The notes beneath the pieces are model-generated. The model ran no database searches. It saw only the letters and a program-made list of their open reading frames with translations, and was not told the origin of the DNA. A DNA stretch of 64,000 bases. It comes from Prochlorococcus sp. scB243_495L20 (GTDB lineage: Bacteria; Cyanobacteriota; Cyanobacteriia; PCC-6307; Cyanobiaceae). Positions 28,607 to 39,334 of this stretch are shown here, one piece after another. Made by a program: the position numbers and the translations under genes. The DNA is taken from the NCBI GenBank assembly GCA_000634215.1, contig JFLX01000001.1:434001-498000 (forward strand), given 5' to 3'. The first letter of the stretch is position 1; each line of letters opens with the position of its first letter.

Positions 28607-29389
28607 TTACATTCCATTAATGCAGTAACCCGCATCAACATAAATTGTTTGGCCTGAAATGCCGCTAGAGAGATCACTTAATAAAAAAGCAGCTGTATTA
28701 CCTACTTCTGTTTGAGTGACTGTTCTGCGTAAAGGAGCCTTTTCTTCAACATTGTGAATCATATCTAAAATGCCACCTATAGCAGAACTAGCAAGTGTTC
28801 TTATAGGCCCAGCACTTATTGCGTTAACTCTGACTTGTTTTTCGGGTCCAAGTTCTGCAGAAAGATATCTTACTGAAGCTTCTAAAGCTGCTTTAGCAAC
28901 TCCCATCACGTTATAGTTAGGAATTGCCCTTTCTGAACCTAAATAAGTTAATGAGACAACTCCAGCACCATCACTAAAAAGTGGTTTTGCTGCTTTACAT
29001 AAAGGTGCTAACGAATACGCACTTATATTAAGAGCCCTATCAAAACCCTCTGAAGTGGTTGCACTATAATCTCCAATCAATTCATCGCGTCCTGCAAATG
29101 CTAAGCAGTGAACTAATCCGTCAATTTGCCCCCAATTGTCTTTTATATTTTTAAAGATTTCTTCAATTTGAGCTGGATTTTGAACATCAAGAGGCAAAAA
29201 TAATGATGGGTTTAAAGGTTCAGTTAGTTCCCTAACTTTAGACTCGAATCTTCCTTTATCATCAGGCAAATATGTGATTCCAAGTTCTGCGCCAGCTTTT
29301 GAAAGTTGTTGAGCGATACCCCATGCTATTGAACGATTGTTGGCAATTCCCGTAACAAGAATTTTTTTGCCAGTTAGATTTAGAAGCAT
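28607..29389 (-). CDS. fabI: enoyl-[acyl-carrier-protein] reductase (NADH)
   Basis: FabI reduces enoyl-ACP in each cycle of fatty-acid elongation. It is an SDR protein of 260 residues, with KILVTGIANNRSIAWGIA (about 9-26), and the active-site motif YNVMGVAKAALEAS (about 157-170) with Tyr and Lys at the YxxxxxxK spacing of FabI. DAGYCINGM ends the protein. It is upstream of hisB and probably shares its transcript, though the functions differ. Confidence 0.96.
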   Translation of the reverse strand: MLLNLTGKKILVTGIANNRSIAWGIAQQLSKAGAELGITYLPDDKGRFESKVRELTEPLNPSLFLPLDVQNPAQIEEIFKNIKDNWGQIDGLVHCLAFAGRDELIGDYSATTSEGFDRALNISAYSLAPLCKAAKPLFSDGAGVVSLTYLGSERAIPNYNVMGVAKAALEASVRYLSAELGPEKQVRVNAISAGPIRTLASSAIGGILDMIHNVEEKAPLRRTVTQTEVGNTAAFLLSDLSSGISGQTIYVDAGYCINGM

Positions 29390-29494
29390 TTTGTTTATCC
29401 TTTCTATTATTCTCCTATATAAAAGTACCTATCTTTACGGATTACTGCAAAATATACAATAATTTTCAAATATCAAAGAATTTTTAACTTAAAC

Positions 29495-30088
29495 ATGGTC
29501 AGGACAAATTCTATGGTTTTGGAACTAGGTTTTCAATTACCTAATTTCGAAATGTTAAATGCTAATTCTTCAAAAAATGAATATTTTAATTCTCATAATC
29601 TAGATAATCGGCATTTACTTTTAATGTTTATTTGTGCCCATTGCCCATTTGTTAAATATATTGAGAATCAAATTTTCACCTTAAGTAAAGAAATTGAAAA
29701 TACAGTTCAAACAGTGGCAATTTCTAGTAATGATATTGTCACTCATCCTTCAGATTCTCCTAAAAATTTGAGATTACAAGCAGTAACAAAGGGATGGAGT
29801 TTTCCTTATTTATATGATGAAAATCAAAATTTTGCTAAGAAATTAAAAGCGGCTTGCACCCCAGATTTTTATCTTTTTTCAAATGAAGGAGATGGTGATT
29901 TTTTATTGTATTATCATGGCCAATTAGACGATAGTAGACCAGGTAATAATATCCCTCTATCTGGAAAAGATTTGCGCTCTGCCGTAAAAGATTTGAATCA
30001 AGATAATTCTTATCCTTCAAATCAGATGCCTTCTTTAGGTTGCAATATAAAATGGACTCCTGGTAAAGAACCAAGTTGGTTTAAATGA
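29495..30088 (+). CDS. thioredoxin-fold protein (redoxin family)
   Basis: A 197-residue protein that looks like the AhpC/TSA or ResA-like thioredoxin fold. The motif FICAHCPFVKYIENQI (about 46-61) carries a CxxC (CAHC). The CTPDFYLFS segment (about 125-133) and PSNQMPSLGCNIKW near the end carry further cysteines. No signal peptide is seen, so it is cytosolic. Such proteins are widespread in cyanobacteria and reductases or oxidases are equally possible. Confidence 0.82.
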   Translation: MVRTNSMVLELGFQLPNFEMLNANSSKNEYFNSHNLDNRHLLLMFICAHCPFVKYIENQIFTLSKEIENTVQTVAISSNDIVTHPSDSPKNLRLQAVTKGWSFPYLYDENQNFAKKLKAACTPDFYLFSNEGDGDFLLYYHGQLDDSRPGNNIPLSGKDLRSAVKDLNQDNSYPSNQMPSLGCNIKWTPGKEPSWFK

Positions 30089-30141
30089 ATTAAAAATTTT
30101 TTTTACCCATAGAAATGTGGTTTAGGGTTAATATATTTACT

Positions 30142-31347
30142 ATGCAGATACCTCCATTTACTTTAGATAGGCAGTTCCAAGAAATTGGCTCTGAAATTGA
30201 GAGTGAGGTTTCTAAAATTTTAAAAGGTGGCCAGTATATTGGAGGACAAGAAATTGCCAAATTTGAAGAGAGTTTTTCAAATCTGATTGGTGTTGAAAAT
30301 ACTATTGGATGTAATAGTGGAACTGATGCTTTAGTATTGGCTTTGCGCGCTTTAGATATTGGTGTGGGTGATGAAGTTATTACCTCATCTTTTAGCTTTT
30401 TTGCAACTGCAGAGGCTATTAGTGCAGTTGGTGCTAATCCTGTTTTGGTAGATATAGATCCAGAAACTTATCTCATTAATACTGAACTAATAGAACAAGA
30501 AATAAATTCTAATACCAAGGCAATTATGCCAGTTCATCTATTTGGTAATGCAGTGAATATGACCTTAATAAAATCTTTGGCCAAGAAATATGACTTAAAA
30601 GTAATTGAAGATTGTGCTCAGGCAACATGCACAATGTGGGAAACTTCCAAAGTTGGAAGTATCGGGGATATAGGCTGTTTTAGCTTTTTCCCTACTAAAA
30701 ATTTAGGAGCTGCTGGAGATGGTGGAGCAGTAACAACTTCAGATCAGAAGATTGCAAAAAAAATTAGAGAACTGGCTGTCCATGGCAGCCCAATAAGATA
30801 TCATCATACCCAAATTGGGTATAACAGCAGACTGGATACCATTCAAGCTGCCATATTAAACATTAAAATTAAATATATTTCTAAGTGGATTAATAATCGC
30901 CAAAAAGTTGCTAATAATTACCTTGATTTATTAGAAAAAAATCCATTTATTAGTTTTCCAAAAATTAGCTCTGATTCGATTACCCATTCTTGGAATCAAT
31001 TTGTAATCAAACTAAGAAACGATAAATATTGTTTAAATGAAGATTTTTCAAATTTATTTGATACTGATTGCAAAAAATACAATTCCTTAAGGAATTTGGT
31101 AAAACAACAACTTTTTGAAAAAGGTATTAATTCAATTATTTATTATCCAATTCCAATACACGCACAAATAGCTTACAAAAATATAAATTTTTCTAGAACA
31201 AAACTTATTAATACAGAGAGAATTTGTACAGAAGTTCTTAGTCTTCCAATGTTTCCTGAAATTTCTTATGAAGAGCAAGTTTATGTAGCAGAAAATTTAA
31301 ATAAAGTTTTAAAGAATTGTATAGAGGAAATTCAAATTTCAGTATAA
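30142..31347 (+). CDS. DegT/DnrJ/EryC1/StrS family aminotransferase
   Basis: A PLP sugar-nucleotide aminotransferase of 401 residues from the ATG at 30142 (MQIPPFTLDRQF); an upstream ATG at 30115 adds nine residues without family support. The PLP lysine is in FFPTKNLGAAGDGGAV (about 183-198), and the GCNSGTDALVLAL loop (about 62-74) and HLFGNAVNM are family motifs. It probably aminates a keto sugar for cell-surface polysaccharide, but no polysaccharide cluster surrounds it. It converges on the photolyase gene with a 16-bp overlap. Confidence 0.88.
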   Translation: MQIPPFTLDRQFQEIGSEIESEVSKILKGGQYIGGQEIAKFEESFSNLIGVENTIGCNSGTDALVLALRALDIGVGDEVITSSFSFFATAEAISAVGANPVLVDIDPETYLINTELIEQEINSNTKAIMPVHLFGNAVNMTLIKSLAKKYDLKVIEDCAQATCTMWETSKVGSIGDIGCFSFFPTKNLGAAGDGGAVTTSDQKIAKKIRELAVHGSPIRYHHTQIGYNSRLDTIQAAILNIKIKYISKWINNRQKVANNYLDLLEKNPFISFPKISSDSITHSWNQFVIKLRNDKYCLNEDFSNLFDTDCKKYNSLRNLVKQQLFEKGINSIIYYPIPIHAQIAYKNINFSRTKLINTERICTEVLSLPMFPEISYEEQVYVAENLNKVLKNCIEEIQISV

Positions 31348-32768
31348 AGTGATTTAAATAATCTTTGTTGTACGCTGTGATTGACAATAGGGCTTGAATA
31401 ATTATTTTTTTCTAAATTAGATATCTCCCCATTTAATAATTCTGAATTTGACACTTTAGATAATTCAGGAATCCAATATTTTATATATTCGCAAATAGGA
31501 TCAAATTTTTTTGCTTGGGTATATGGATTAAAAATTCTAAGTGGTTTTGGATCCATACCGCTACTGGCGCTCCACTGCCATCCCCCATTATTGGCAGCTA
31601 AGTCTCCATCAACCAAAGTCTCCATAAATTTTTTCTCGCCCATTTGCCAATTGCATATAAGATCTTTTACCAGAAATGAAGCCACTATCATCCTACATCT
31701 GTTATGCATCCAGCCAGTACTATTTAATTGACGCATTGCAGCATCAACTATAGGTACTCCGGTCTCTGCGTTGCTCCAATGCTGAAACCATTCATTATTG
31801 TTTTGCCATGGAAAGTGATCCCATTTTTTTCTATATGGACCTTTCTCTAGCTCTGGGAAATGGAATAAGCAATGTTGATAAAATTCACGCCAAACAAGTT
31901 CTTTTTGCCAAGTTTCAATTGATAAATAATTTCCTTGATTTGTAAAATCTAAATTTAAATCTAACGTGGCGTTCCAAATTTTTCTAATGCTAATGGTGCC
32001 GAATCTGAGAGATGCACTTAGAAAAGATGTCCCATTATGTGAAGGAAAATCTCGTGCAGAATTATAAGAATATATTTTTTTTTCGTTAATAAAGTTTTCT
32101 AATAATGTTTCTGCAGCATTCTCTCCAGGTCTACATGGACAAATATTGGAACCAGGAAATTTGATATTTTTGATAAATTTCTCTAGAACCGAATCAGATG
32201 AATTTATTGTCTTATTTTCTTTGAGTTTATTATCTATATCTTTAAACTGGAAAACAACTTTATCTTGGTCATATGGACCTAATAAATTCATTTTTGATTT
32301 AAGGTTTTTATAAAAAGGCCCATAAACAGAATAAGGTTTGTTACTCCCTGAAGATATTTTTAAAGGTTCTATTAATAAGTGATCCCAAGATTCAATAACT
32401 TGAATATCTTTTTCTTTTAAAATTATTTTTATTTGTAAATCTCGATTAATTTCATAAGGTTCAATTGATTTATTCCAAAAAACAAATCTAGCATCTATTG
32501 TCTTTACTAATTGAGGAATTATTAATACTGGATCTCCTTCTTCTATAATGAGTCTACTGCCCATTTTTTTCCAATTATTTCCTAATTCTTGAAGAGAATT
32601 TCCTAGAAACCAAGCTCTTGAATTGGCATTGAAATCGTGAGAGTAATTTTTATCTAATATGTAAGTTGAAGTTATAGCATTTGATAATGAAAATGCTTTG
32701 ATTAAAGCTTGATTATCAAATATTCTTAAATCCTTTCTATGCCAAAAAAGTATTCTAGGTTTATTCAT
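31332..32768 (-). CDS. phrA: deoxyribodipyrimidine photolyase (class I CPD)
   Basis: DNA photolyase of 478 residues. The N-terminal Rossmann antenna domain opens with LFWHRKDLRIFDNQAL (about 6-21). The C-terminal FAD domain has WHREF-like WQKELVWREFYQHCLFH (about 288-304), WMHNRCRMIVASFLVKDL and GDLAANNGGWQWSASSGMDPKP. These match the class I CPD-photolyase/cryptochrome family and it probably repairs UV dimers. The ATG overlaps the stop of the NUDIX gene by four bases (ATGA), which implies translational coupling. Confidence 0.94.
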   Translation of the reverse strand: MNKPRILFWHRKDLRIFDNQALIKAFSLSNAITSTYILDKNYSHDFNANSRAWFLGNSLQELGNNWKKMGSRLIIEEGDPVLIIPQLVKTIDARFVFWNKSIEPYEINRDLQIKIILKEKDIQVIESWDHLLIEPLKISSGSNKPYSVYGPFYKNLKSKMNLLGPYDQDKVVFQFKDIDNKLKENKTINSSDSVLEKFIKNIKFPGSNICPCRPGENAAETLLENFINEKKIYSYNSARDFPSHNGTSFLSASLRFGTISIRKIWNATLDLNLDFTNQGNYLSIETWQKELVWREFYQHCLFHFPELEKGPYRKKWDHFPWQNNNEWFQHWSNAETGVPIVDAAMRQLNSTGWMHNRCRMIVASFLVKDLICNWQMGEKKFMETLVDGDLAANNGGWQWSASSGMDPKPLRIFNPYTQAKKFDPICEYIKYWIPELSKVSNSELLNGEISNLEKNNYSSPIVNHSVQQRLFKSLYTEI

Positions 32769-33328
32769 AATTTATCTAAAAATTGTTTAGCTCTAAACCA
32801 AGCTGTCACAGTTTTTGCGTCAAGAATTTCATCCCCACTAGCAATAAGATTATCTAGTTCTTCGGGCTCTAAAATTAATACTTCTATATCTTCATCTAAA
32901 TCTCCTTTAACCTCGGAATTTAGTTTGTTTAAATCACGAGCTAAAAATAAATAAATTTCTTCATCTGCATAACCAGGAGCAGGGACAAGAGTTCCTAGTT
33001 CATCCCATTTGTTTGCACTGAATCCAGTTTCTTCTTGTATTTCTCTTTTAATTGAATTAATAGGTGTTTCACTTATTTCTAATGTACCTGCTGGAAATTC
33101 TAATAAGTACCTTGAAACAGCAAATCTATATTGTCGAAGAATGATAACTTTATTATTTTTTGTAATAGGAACGGCTAATGCTGCCCCAGGATGCTTAATG
33201 TATCCATATTCACCTTCATGTCCATTTGGAAGCTCAATTCTATTTATTTCAAAACTAAATTTTTTTGACTTTAATTCAGATATTTTTTCTTTAAAAATTG
33301 ATCTTTTTATAAGGTCTTTGTTGCCCAT
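32765..33328 (-). CDS. NUDIX hydrolase (ADP-ribose pyrophosphatase-like)
   Basis: A 187-residue hydrolase. The Nudix box reads GTLEISETPINSIKREIQEE (G-x5-E-x7-REUxEExG), at about residues 80-100. It is close to ADP-ribose and ADP-sugar pyrophosphatases, but the substrate is not fixed. It is translationally coupled to phrA downstream and lies about 50 bases from folK. Confidence 0.87.
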   Translation of the reverse strand: MGNKDLIKRSIFKEKISELKSKKFSFEINRIELPNGHEGEYGYIKHPGAALAVPITKNNKVIILRQYRFAVSRYLLEFPAGTLEISETPINSIKREIQEETGFSANKWDELGTLVPAPGYADEEIYLFLARDLNKLNSEVKGDLDEDIEVLILEPEELDNLIASGDEILDAKTVTAWFRAKQFLDKL

Positions 33329-33379
33329 AATTTTTAAATAAAAACAGCCTAACAGTTATTTTTTGGTTTTGTAAATTAT

Positions 33380-33955
33380 TTATATAGACCATTTTGGGAC
33401 ATCAAACTTTGTGATTTTTTGGCTCCTACTTAAGATTTCAGATAGTGGTGTAATAACGAAATTCCGATTCATGAATCTAGGGTGAGGTAATGTTAATTCC
33501 TCATCAACCGTATAAAAATCTTCCCACCAAAGAATATCTAAATCAAGACATCTTGATAGCCATTTCTTACCCTTTGGCGTCTCTTCTCGTCCGAAAAATC
33601 TCTCTAACTTTTTTAGCTCTTTTAAAAGTAATTTCGCTTTTTTATTTGATGGTTTAGGAAAAGAATTACTTTTTATAAGTAAGAGAGTATTTAAATAATT
33701 TGGCTGCTCATTTTCAACACCATGGGGTAATGTCTCATAAATTGAAGACCAAAAAAAGTTTGCATGAAATTTGCTTTTCTCTTCTTCTTTTTTGTTGAAA
33801 CTATCTCCCCACTTACTTATTATTTCCTCTATTTTTGGTTTGCAAATTAATAGTGACTCAATTGGGCTGCCGAATTTACTATCAATATTTGCTCCGAGGG
33901 ATATACATAGTCCATTTTTGATATTAAGATTTGATAATTCCACTACAAAAAACAA
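33380..33955 (-). CDS. folK: 2-amino-4-hydroxy-6-hydroxymethyldihydropteridine pyrophosphokinase
   Basis: HPPK transfers pyrophosphate to the pterin in folate synthesis. The family signatures are [13 protein letters not shown] near the N-terminus, [13 protein letters not shown] (about 136-148) and [19 protein letters not shown] (about 155-173). Length 191 is slightly long. The first start is a TTG at 33955 with a GTG at 33943 as alternative. It is divergent from chlD, so the spacer between them holds both promoters. Confidence 0.93.
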   Translation of the reverse strand: MFFVVELSNLNIKNGLCISLGANIDSKFGSPIESLLICKPKIEEIISKWGDSFNKKEEEKSKFHANFFWSSIYETLPHGVENEQPNYLNTLLLIKSNSFPKPSNKKAKLLLKELKKLERFFGREETPKGKKWLSRCLDLDILWWEDFYTVDEELTLPHPRFMNRNFVITPLSEILSRSQKITKFDVPKWSI

Positions 33956-34039
33956 AGTTATTGGATAAATTCTATATCAGGCATTTTTAAAGTGATTTTG
34001 AACCCCGAGTTAAAGGAAAAAGGAGAAATAAAAGATTTA

Positions 34040-36175
34040 ATGAATTCAAAGGATTCTTTTAGAGCTTTTCCTTTGGCGGCAATTACTGGTCATAGCTTAT
34101 TGAAATTATCTTTGCTTTTGGCAGCAGTTGATCCAGGTTTAGGAGGAGTTATTATCGCTGGTGGAAGAGGTACTGGTAAGTCAGTATTAGCAAGGGGTTT
34201 GCATACTTTACTCCCTCCTTTAGAAGTATTAGATAATGAATCAATACTGGAAACACTATCTAAGAGAAATAGTAATACTTCATTAAGACCTATTGGTAAG
34301 AACCTAGATCCGGAGAAACCAGAGGAATGGGATATTACTACTAATAAATTGTTAGAGCAGGCAATTGGAAGTGATTATTTGAATCAAATTGAAGAAATTC
34401 CAAAAAAAGTAAAAGAGGCACCATTTATTCAAGTTCCCATTGGTATAACTGAAGATAGACTTGTTGGATCAATTGATGTCGCTGCTTCATTAAGTACAGG
34501 AGAACAAGTGTTTCAGCCTGGAATTTTGGCAGAAGCTCATAGAGGTGTTCTTTATGTAGACGATATAAATTTATTGGATGATGGAATTGTAAATTTAATT
34601 CTTGAAGCTATAGGAAGAGAGCAAAATAATATTGAAAGAGATGGTTTGAGCCTCTCTCATCCTTGTAAGTCCCTTTTAATAGCAACTTATAATCCTGAAG
34701 AAGGTGCTTTAAGAGATCATGTTTTAGATCGTTTTGCTATTGTGCTTTCTGCAGATCAATCTATTGATAATTCTCAAAGAGTTGAGATTACTAAATCTGT
34801 TTTATCACACGCAGAAAATAATATTAAATTTTCAGAAAAATGGTCGGAAGAATCCGATAATTTATCTACTCAATTAATTTTGGCAAGGCAATGGTTAAAG
34901 GATGTCAAGATAACAAAAGAGCAAATAACCTATTTAGTGAATGAAGCTCTTAGGGGAGGAGTAGAAGGTCATAGGTCAGAATTATTTGCAGTAAAAGTAG
35001 CAAAGGCTAATGCAGCTCTTCGAGGCGATGAGAATGTAAATTCTGATGACCTAAAAGTCGCAGTAAGATTAGTTATTCTTCCAAGGGCAATGCAAATACC
35101 ACCAGACGATGATGATATTCAACCACCCCCTCCAGAGGATCAGAGCCCCCCACCTCCACCTCAATCGAACAATGAAGAGTCTGAACCTGATACTAGTGAA
35201 AATGATAATGAGCAAGATCAGGAACAAGAAGAAGATAATTCTGATGGAGAAGAAGAATCTACTCCTGAAATACCTGAAGAATTCATATTAGACCCTGAGT
35301 CATGTATGGTTGATCCTGATTTATTACTTTTTTCATCAGCTAAAGCTAAAGCGGGGAATAGCGGGAGTAGATCAGTCATATTTAGTGACAGTAGAGGAAG
35401 ATATGTAAAACCTATTATTCCAAGAGGTAAAGTAAAAAGAATTGCTGTAGATGCTACCCTTCGAGCTGCTGCTCCTTATCAAAAATCGAGAAGATTAAGG
35501 AACCCTAATAAATCAATAGTTATTGAAGAAAATGATTTTAGGGCAAAGCTTCTTCAAAAAAAGGCGGGAGCCCTAGTAATTTTTCTGGTTGATGCTAGTG
35601 GCTCTATGGCTTTGAATAGAATGCAAAGTGCCAAAGGCGCTGTAATAAGACTTTTAACTGAGGCATATGAGAATAGAGATGAAGTAGCTCTTATTCCTTT
35701 TAGAGGTAATCAGGCCGAAGTGCTTTTGCCTCCAACAAGATCAATAACTGCTGCAAAAAGAAGGTTGGAAACCATGCCTTGTGGTGGAGGATCCCCTTTG
35801 GCACATGGATTAACACAATCAGCAAAAGTAGCAAAAAATGCTCTTTCAACAGGAGATATTGGTCAAGTTATTGTTGTGGGAATCACAGATGGCCGAGGAA
35901 ATGTTCCATTAGGATTATCGCTAGGACAAAATGAGGTTGAGGGAAAAGATAATCAAAATGAAAATGTTAATTTAAAACAGGAGGTTCTAGATATCGCTGC
36001 AAAATATCCAATGCTTGGGATAAAACTCTTAGTAATTGATACAGAGAGAAAATTTATAGCAAGTGGATTTGGTAAAGAATTAGCAGAGGCTGCTCAAGGT
36101 AAATACGTCCAATTACCAAAAGCTACGGATAAAGCAATCGCAGCTATGGCTTTAAATGCAATTAATGAATTCTAA
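34040..36175 (+). CDS. chlD: magnesium chelatase subunit D
   Basis: ChlD with ChlH and ChlI inserts magnesium into protoporphyrin IX at the start of (divinyl) chlorophyll synthesis. Residues about 10-335 form an AAA+ domain ([13 protein letters not shown]). It is followed by a Pro-rich stretch ([13 protein letters not shown]), then an acidic linker, and a C-terminal vWA domain with the MIDAS motif [11 protein letters not shown] start it at the ATG at 34040 (711 aa, [12 protein letters not shown]), since homologous ChlD proteins begin just ahead of the FPLAAITGH motif; a GTG at 33992 adds 16 residues. Confidence 0.95.
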   Translation: MNSKDSFRAFPLAAITGHSLLKLSLLLAAVDPGLGGVIIAGGRGTGKSVLARGLHTLLPPLEVLDNESILETLSKRNSNTSLRPIGKNLDPEKPEEWDITTNKLLEQAIGSDYLNQIEEIPKKVKEAPFIQVPIGITEDRLVGSIDVAASLSTGEQVFQPGILAEAHRGVLYVDDINLLDDGIVNLILEAIGREQNNIERDGLSLSHPCKSLLIATYNPEEGALRDHVLDRFAIVLSADQSIDNSQRVEITKSVLSHAENNIKFSEKWSEESDNLSTQLILARQWLKDVKITKEQITYLVNEALRGGVEGHRSELFAVKVAKANAALRGDENVNSDDLKVAVRLVILPRAMQIPPDDDDIQPPPPEDQSPPPPPQSNNEESEPDTSENDNEQDQEQEEDNSDGEEESTPEIPEEFILDPESCMVDPDLLLFSSAKAKAGNSGSRSVIFSDSRGRYVKPIIPRGKVKRIAVDATLRAAAPYQKSRRLRNPNKSIVIEENDFRAKLLQKKAGALVIFLVDASGSMALNRMQSAKGAVIRLLTEAYENRDEVALIPFRGNQAEVLLPPTRSITAAKRRLETMPCGGGSPLAHGLTQSAKVAKNALSTGDIGQVIVVGITDGRGNVPLGLSLGQNEVEGKDNQNENVNLKQEVLDIAAKYPMLGIKLLVIDTERKFIASGFGKELAEAAQGKYVQLPKATDKAIAAMALNAINEF

Positions 36176-36182
36176 ATATTTC

Positions 36183-37028
36183 TTATGGATAAATTTCGTT
36201 AAGGAATTTTGAAAGTCCAATCGTTAAATCTCTTATAGATTTAGTTAATTCTTTATCTTGTGTTAATTTTTCAAAATCATCACTCATATCATCTATTTTG
36301 GTTGAGATAGACCTAGCAGTATTAATTGTCAATTTAATGTCATTAAGGGTTTCTTTGTCATCAATAGTAGACAAAATGTTATTTAAATGATTAGCAGCAA
36401 TTGTAATTTCTTTTATTAGAGGTTCAACTCTTTGTAGTTCTTGTTTTGATAAATAAATTAATTCATCAAGATTTTCTTGTGTTCTGTCAAATTGGTCAAT
36501 TGAGTTTACGATGTTTTCAATCAAGTTTTCTTGATTTGTGTCTTTTAAAAGTTGACTTATTCTAGTAGTTATATTTGAGAGACTTGATAGTTGTTTACCT
36601 GTGATAGTGTCTCCCTGACAAATAATTAATTTGGTATCGCATTTTTCGGATATAGGCTTTGCAATGTTTTTAGGAATTGTCTTGTCACTAGTTTCTAACG
36701 CAACTTGTACATCTCCTCCAAGGAAAGAATTTGTTACTACCCTTGCAAATGCTGGTCTTGGGAGAATAATTTCAGGATTATTTAAAACTATTTTTGCTTT
36801 GATTGATTCATTCGTGAACAAGATATCTTCTATTGATCCAACTAAGATTCCTCTGTAAGTAACTGGAGATTTTTTTGATAAACCGCTTGCGTTATTGAAT
36901 TCAGCAAAGAGGTACCAATTTTTCGAAGATAATCTCACTCCTCTTAGCCAAAAAGAAAAAAATGTGAATATTAAAATTCCTCCTAACAAGGAAAACCCAA
37001 CTATTGAATCTCGTAAGCTTCTACGCAT
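36183..37028 (-). CDS. MlaD-family lipid transport protein
   Basis: A 281-residue MCE/MlaD protein. It has an N-terminal membrane anchor (SIVGFSLLGGILIFTFFSFWLRG), an MCE domain (YRGILVGSIEDILF and PAFARVVTNSFLGGDVQVAL), and a long helical C-terminal part. In other bacteria MlaD carries lipids between membranes, with MlaF and MlaE. It lies five bases from an MlaF-like ATPase, so it forms one operon. MlaE is not in the window. Confidence 0.88.
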   Translation of the reverse strand: MRRSLRDSIVGFSLLGGILIFTFFSFWLRGVRLSSKNWYLFAEFNNASGLSKKSPVTYRGILVGSIEDILFTNESIKAKIVLNNPEIILPRPAFARVVTNSFLGGDVQVALETSDKTIPKNIAKPISEKCDTKLIICQGDTITGKQLSSLSNITTRISQLLKDTNQENLIENIVNSIDQFDRTQENLDELIYLSKQELQRVEPLIKEITIAANHLNNILSTIDDKETLNDIKLTINTARSISTKIDDMSDDFEKLTQDKELTKSIRDLTIGLSKFLNEIYP

Positions 37029-37033
37029 AATTT

Positions 37034-37819
37034 CTAAATTTCTTTTGGTTGCATTGGACCATCAAGTTTTCCATTCCTAAATTGAAATACATAGGGATCT
37101 TTACTCTTTTTAAATTCATCAATCGAGCCAGCCCATCTGAATTTGCCTCCATAAAGCATTAAAACTTTATCTGACGTCCTTTCTATAGTACTAAGAACAT
37201 GGCTAACTACAATAGATGATCCGCTAGCTTTATCATTTGTCTTATTAATTAAATCTTCGATTCTTGATGAGGCAATTGGATCAAGGCCGGCAGTTGGTTC
37301 ATCAAAAAGTAATAAAGGTTTAGACTTTGTATTAAGAGTTTGATCACTAATTAATGCTCTAGCAAAACTTACTCTTTTTTGCATGCCTCCGCTTAATTCA
37401 TTTGGAAGTTTATTCTCAACATTAAATAGTCCTACCTCAGCTAAGCATTCATGTACTATTTCATGAATTAACTTTTTAGATAGGTTTTTATTTCTCTTAA
37501 GGAGAAAACCTACATTTTCTTCAATTGTTAAAGATCCTAATAAAGCCGGGTTCTGAAAAACTAGTCTTACATCAGGAGGATTATTTTGATCTAATCTCAA
37601 ATATGTTTGTTTCTCACCAAATATTCTTAATTCTCCTTTGGTAGGTAAAATGAGTCCAGCTAATATTTTTAATATAGTTGATTTACCAGAACCTGAGGGG
37701 CCAACAATAGCTAATTTCTCTCCATCATTAAGTTCAAAATTTATTTGATTAAGCACATTAACTTCGCCCCAGCTTATTGAGAGGTTTTTAGTTTCAACTG
37801 CATGCTTTGATTTTTTCAA
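37034..37819 (-). CDS. ABC transporter ATP-binding protein, MlaF-like
   Basis: A 261-residue ATPase. Walker A is GPSGSGKSTILK (about 41-52), the signature is LSGGMQKRVSFARAL (about 145-159), and Walker B is LLLFDEPTAGLDP. The extra residues following Walker B and pairing with an MlaD gene point to the Mla/Ttg2 lipid system. The start is a TTG since no ATG lies nearby. It is the first gene of the operon with MlaD. Confidence 0.87.
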   Translation of the reverse strand: MKKSKHAVETKNLSISWGEVNVLNQINFELNDGEKLAIVGPSGSGKSTILKILAGLILPTKGELRIFGEKQTYLRLDQNNPPDVRLVFQNPALLGSLTIEENVGFLLKRNKNLSKKLIHEIVHECLAEVGLFNVENKLPNELSGGMQKRVSFARALISDQTLNTKSKPLLLFDEPTAGLDPIASSRIEDLINKTNDKASGSSIVVSHVLSTIERTSDKVLMLYGGKFRWAGSIDEFKKSKDPYVFQFRNGKLDGPMQPKEI

Positions 37820-37948
37820 ACTTATATAAAAAACATCTATATATTTTATTTTGCCAATTTTTAGAAATAAAAAAAGGATGTATGAATTTGATTTATAATG
37901 ATTTTATATAGTCTAGAAATTTGAGAAAAATATTTCAGAGGTTTTTTA

Positions 37949-39334
37949 ATGAATAAGCGTAAAAAAAGGGTAAGAAGGTACTATAAAAATTTTAAAAAGA
38001 CAAATTTTGTCTTATTAAACAAAATTTTAAGAATTTTGAGTTGGCTTTTACCAGGATTGGTAATAAAAAGATGGATGCTTACATCCGCGATAGGATTTTT
38101 GACTACATTATTAGGCTTGGTGATTTGGACAAATTTAAGACCGCTCTATTGGCTTATTGAAATCTTTTTTGGGGTAATGACAGGTTTAACAAGTATTTTG
38201 CCTGTTTCATTAATGGGGCCATTGATTTTTGTTATTGGACTACTATTAATAGGGATTGGTCAAAATAGAAGTATTAATTCTATTCAAAAAGCGCTTGTTC
38301 CAGAAAAAGATACATATTTAGTTGATGCATTAAGAGTTAAAAGTAAATTAAATAGAGGTCCAAATATTGTTGCAATTGGAGGTGGTACAGGTTTATCGAC
38401 TTTACTGAAAGGCTTAAAAAATTATAGTAGCAATATTACAGCAATTGTAACTGTATCTGATGATGGTGGAAGCAGTGGAATTCTCAGAAAACAATTAGGT
38501 GTGCAACCTCCAGGCGATATTAGAAATTGTTTGGCAGCTTTATCAAACGAGGAACCTACTTTAACTAGATTATTTCAATACAGATTTTCAGGGGGAAGTG
38601 GTCTGGAAGGCCATAGTTTTGGAAATCTCTTCTTGTCAGCTTTAACAACAATTACGGGGAGTTTAGAAAAAGCAGTTCAAGCCTCTAGTAAGGTCTTGGC
38701 GGTGCAAGGTCAAGTTTTACCTGCAACAAATATTGATGTTATGTTGTGGGCTGAATTAGAAGATGGTGAAAAAATTTTTGGTGAAAGCAAAATCAGCAAA
38801 TCTAAGAAATTAATTTCGAGGATTGGTTATTTTCCAGAAAATCCTTCAGCTCTTCCGAGTGCTCTTGAATCTATAAAAGAAGCTGATGTAATCGTTCTTG
38901 GTCCAGGCAGTCTATACACCTCTTTATTACCTAACCTGTTAGTACCGGAGATAGTAGATGCTTTATTGAAAAGTAATGCTCCCAAAATTTATATAAGTAA
39001 TTTGATGACTCAGCCAGGAGAAACAGATGGCCTAGATGTTTATCAACATGTCAAAGCAATAGAAAAACAATTATCAAATTTTGGAGTTAATACTCGAATT
39101 TTTAACTCAGTCTTATCTCAGATTCAATTTGAAAAGTCTCCACTTGTAGAATATTACGAAAGTAGAGGAGCAGAGCCTGTCCTATGTGATAAAGAAAAAT
39201 TATTATCTGAAGGTTATTATGTCTTGCAAGCACCATTATATTCAAAAAGAATAACTCCAACTCTTAGGCATGATCCAAGGAGGCTAGCAAGAGCAGTTAT
39301 GTTTATTTACCGCAAATTAAAGAAATTAAACTAA
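37949..39334 (+). CDS. YvcK/CofD-like protein with N-terminal membrane region
   Basis: A 461-residue protein. The N-terminus (about 1-110) is basic and then has about three membrane helices. The YvcK domain begins with [16 protein letters not shown] and includes [20 protein letters not shown], followed by [12 protein letters not shown]. In Firmicutes YvcK supports gluconeogenic growth and cell-wall synthesis and binds UDP-sugars. Fusion to membrane helices occurs in cyanobacteria. It converges on ndhJ with a four-base overlap. Confidence 0.85.
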   Translation: MNKRKKRVRRYYKNFKKTNFVLLNKILRILSWLLPGLVIKRWMLTSAIGFLTTLLGLVIWTNLRPLYWLIEIFFGVMTGLTSILPVSLMGPLIFVIGLLLIGIGQNRSINSIQKALVPEKDTYLVDALRVKSKLNRGPNIVAIGGGTGLSTLLKGLKNYSSNITAIVTVSDDGGSSGILRKQLGVQPPGDIRNCLAALSNEEPTLTRLFQYRFSGGSGLEGHSFGNLFLSALTTITGSLEKAVQASSKVLAVQGQVLPATNIDVMLWAELEDGEKIFGESKISKSKKLISRIGYFPENPSALPSALESIKEADVIVLGPGSLYTSLLPNLLVPEIVDALLKSNAPKIYISNLMTQPGETDGLDVYQHVKAIEKQLSNFGVNTRIFNSVLSQIQFEKSPLVEYYESRGAEPVLCDKEKLLSEGYYVLQAPLYSKRITPTLRHDPRRLARAVMFIYRKLKKLN

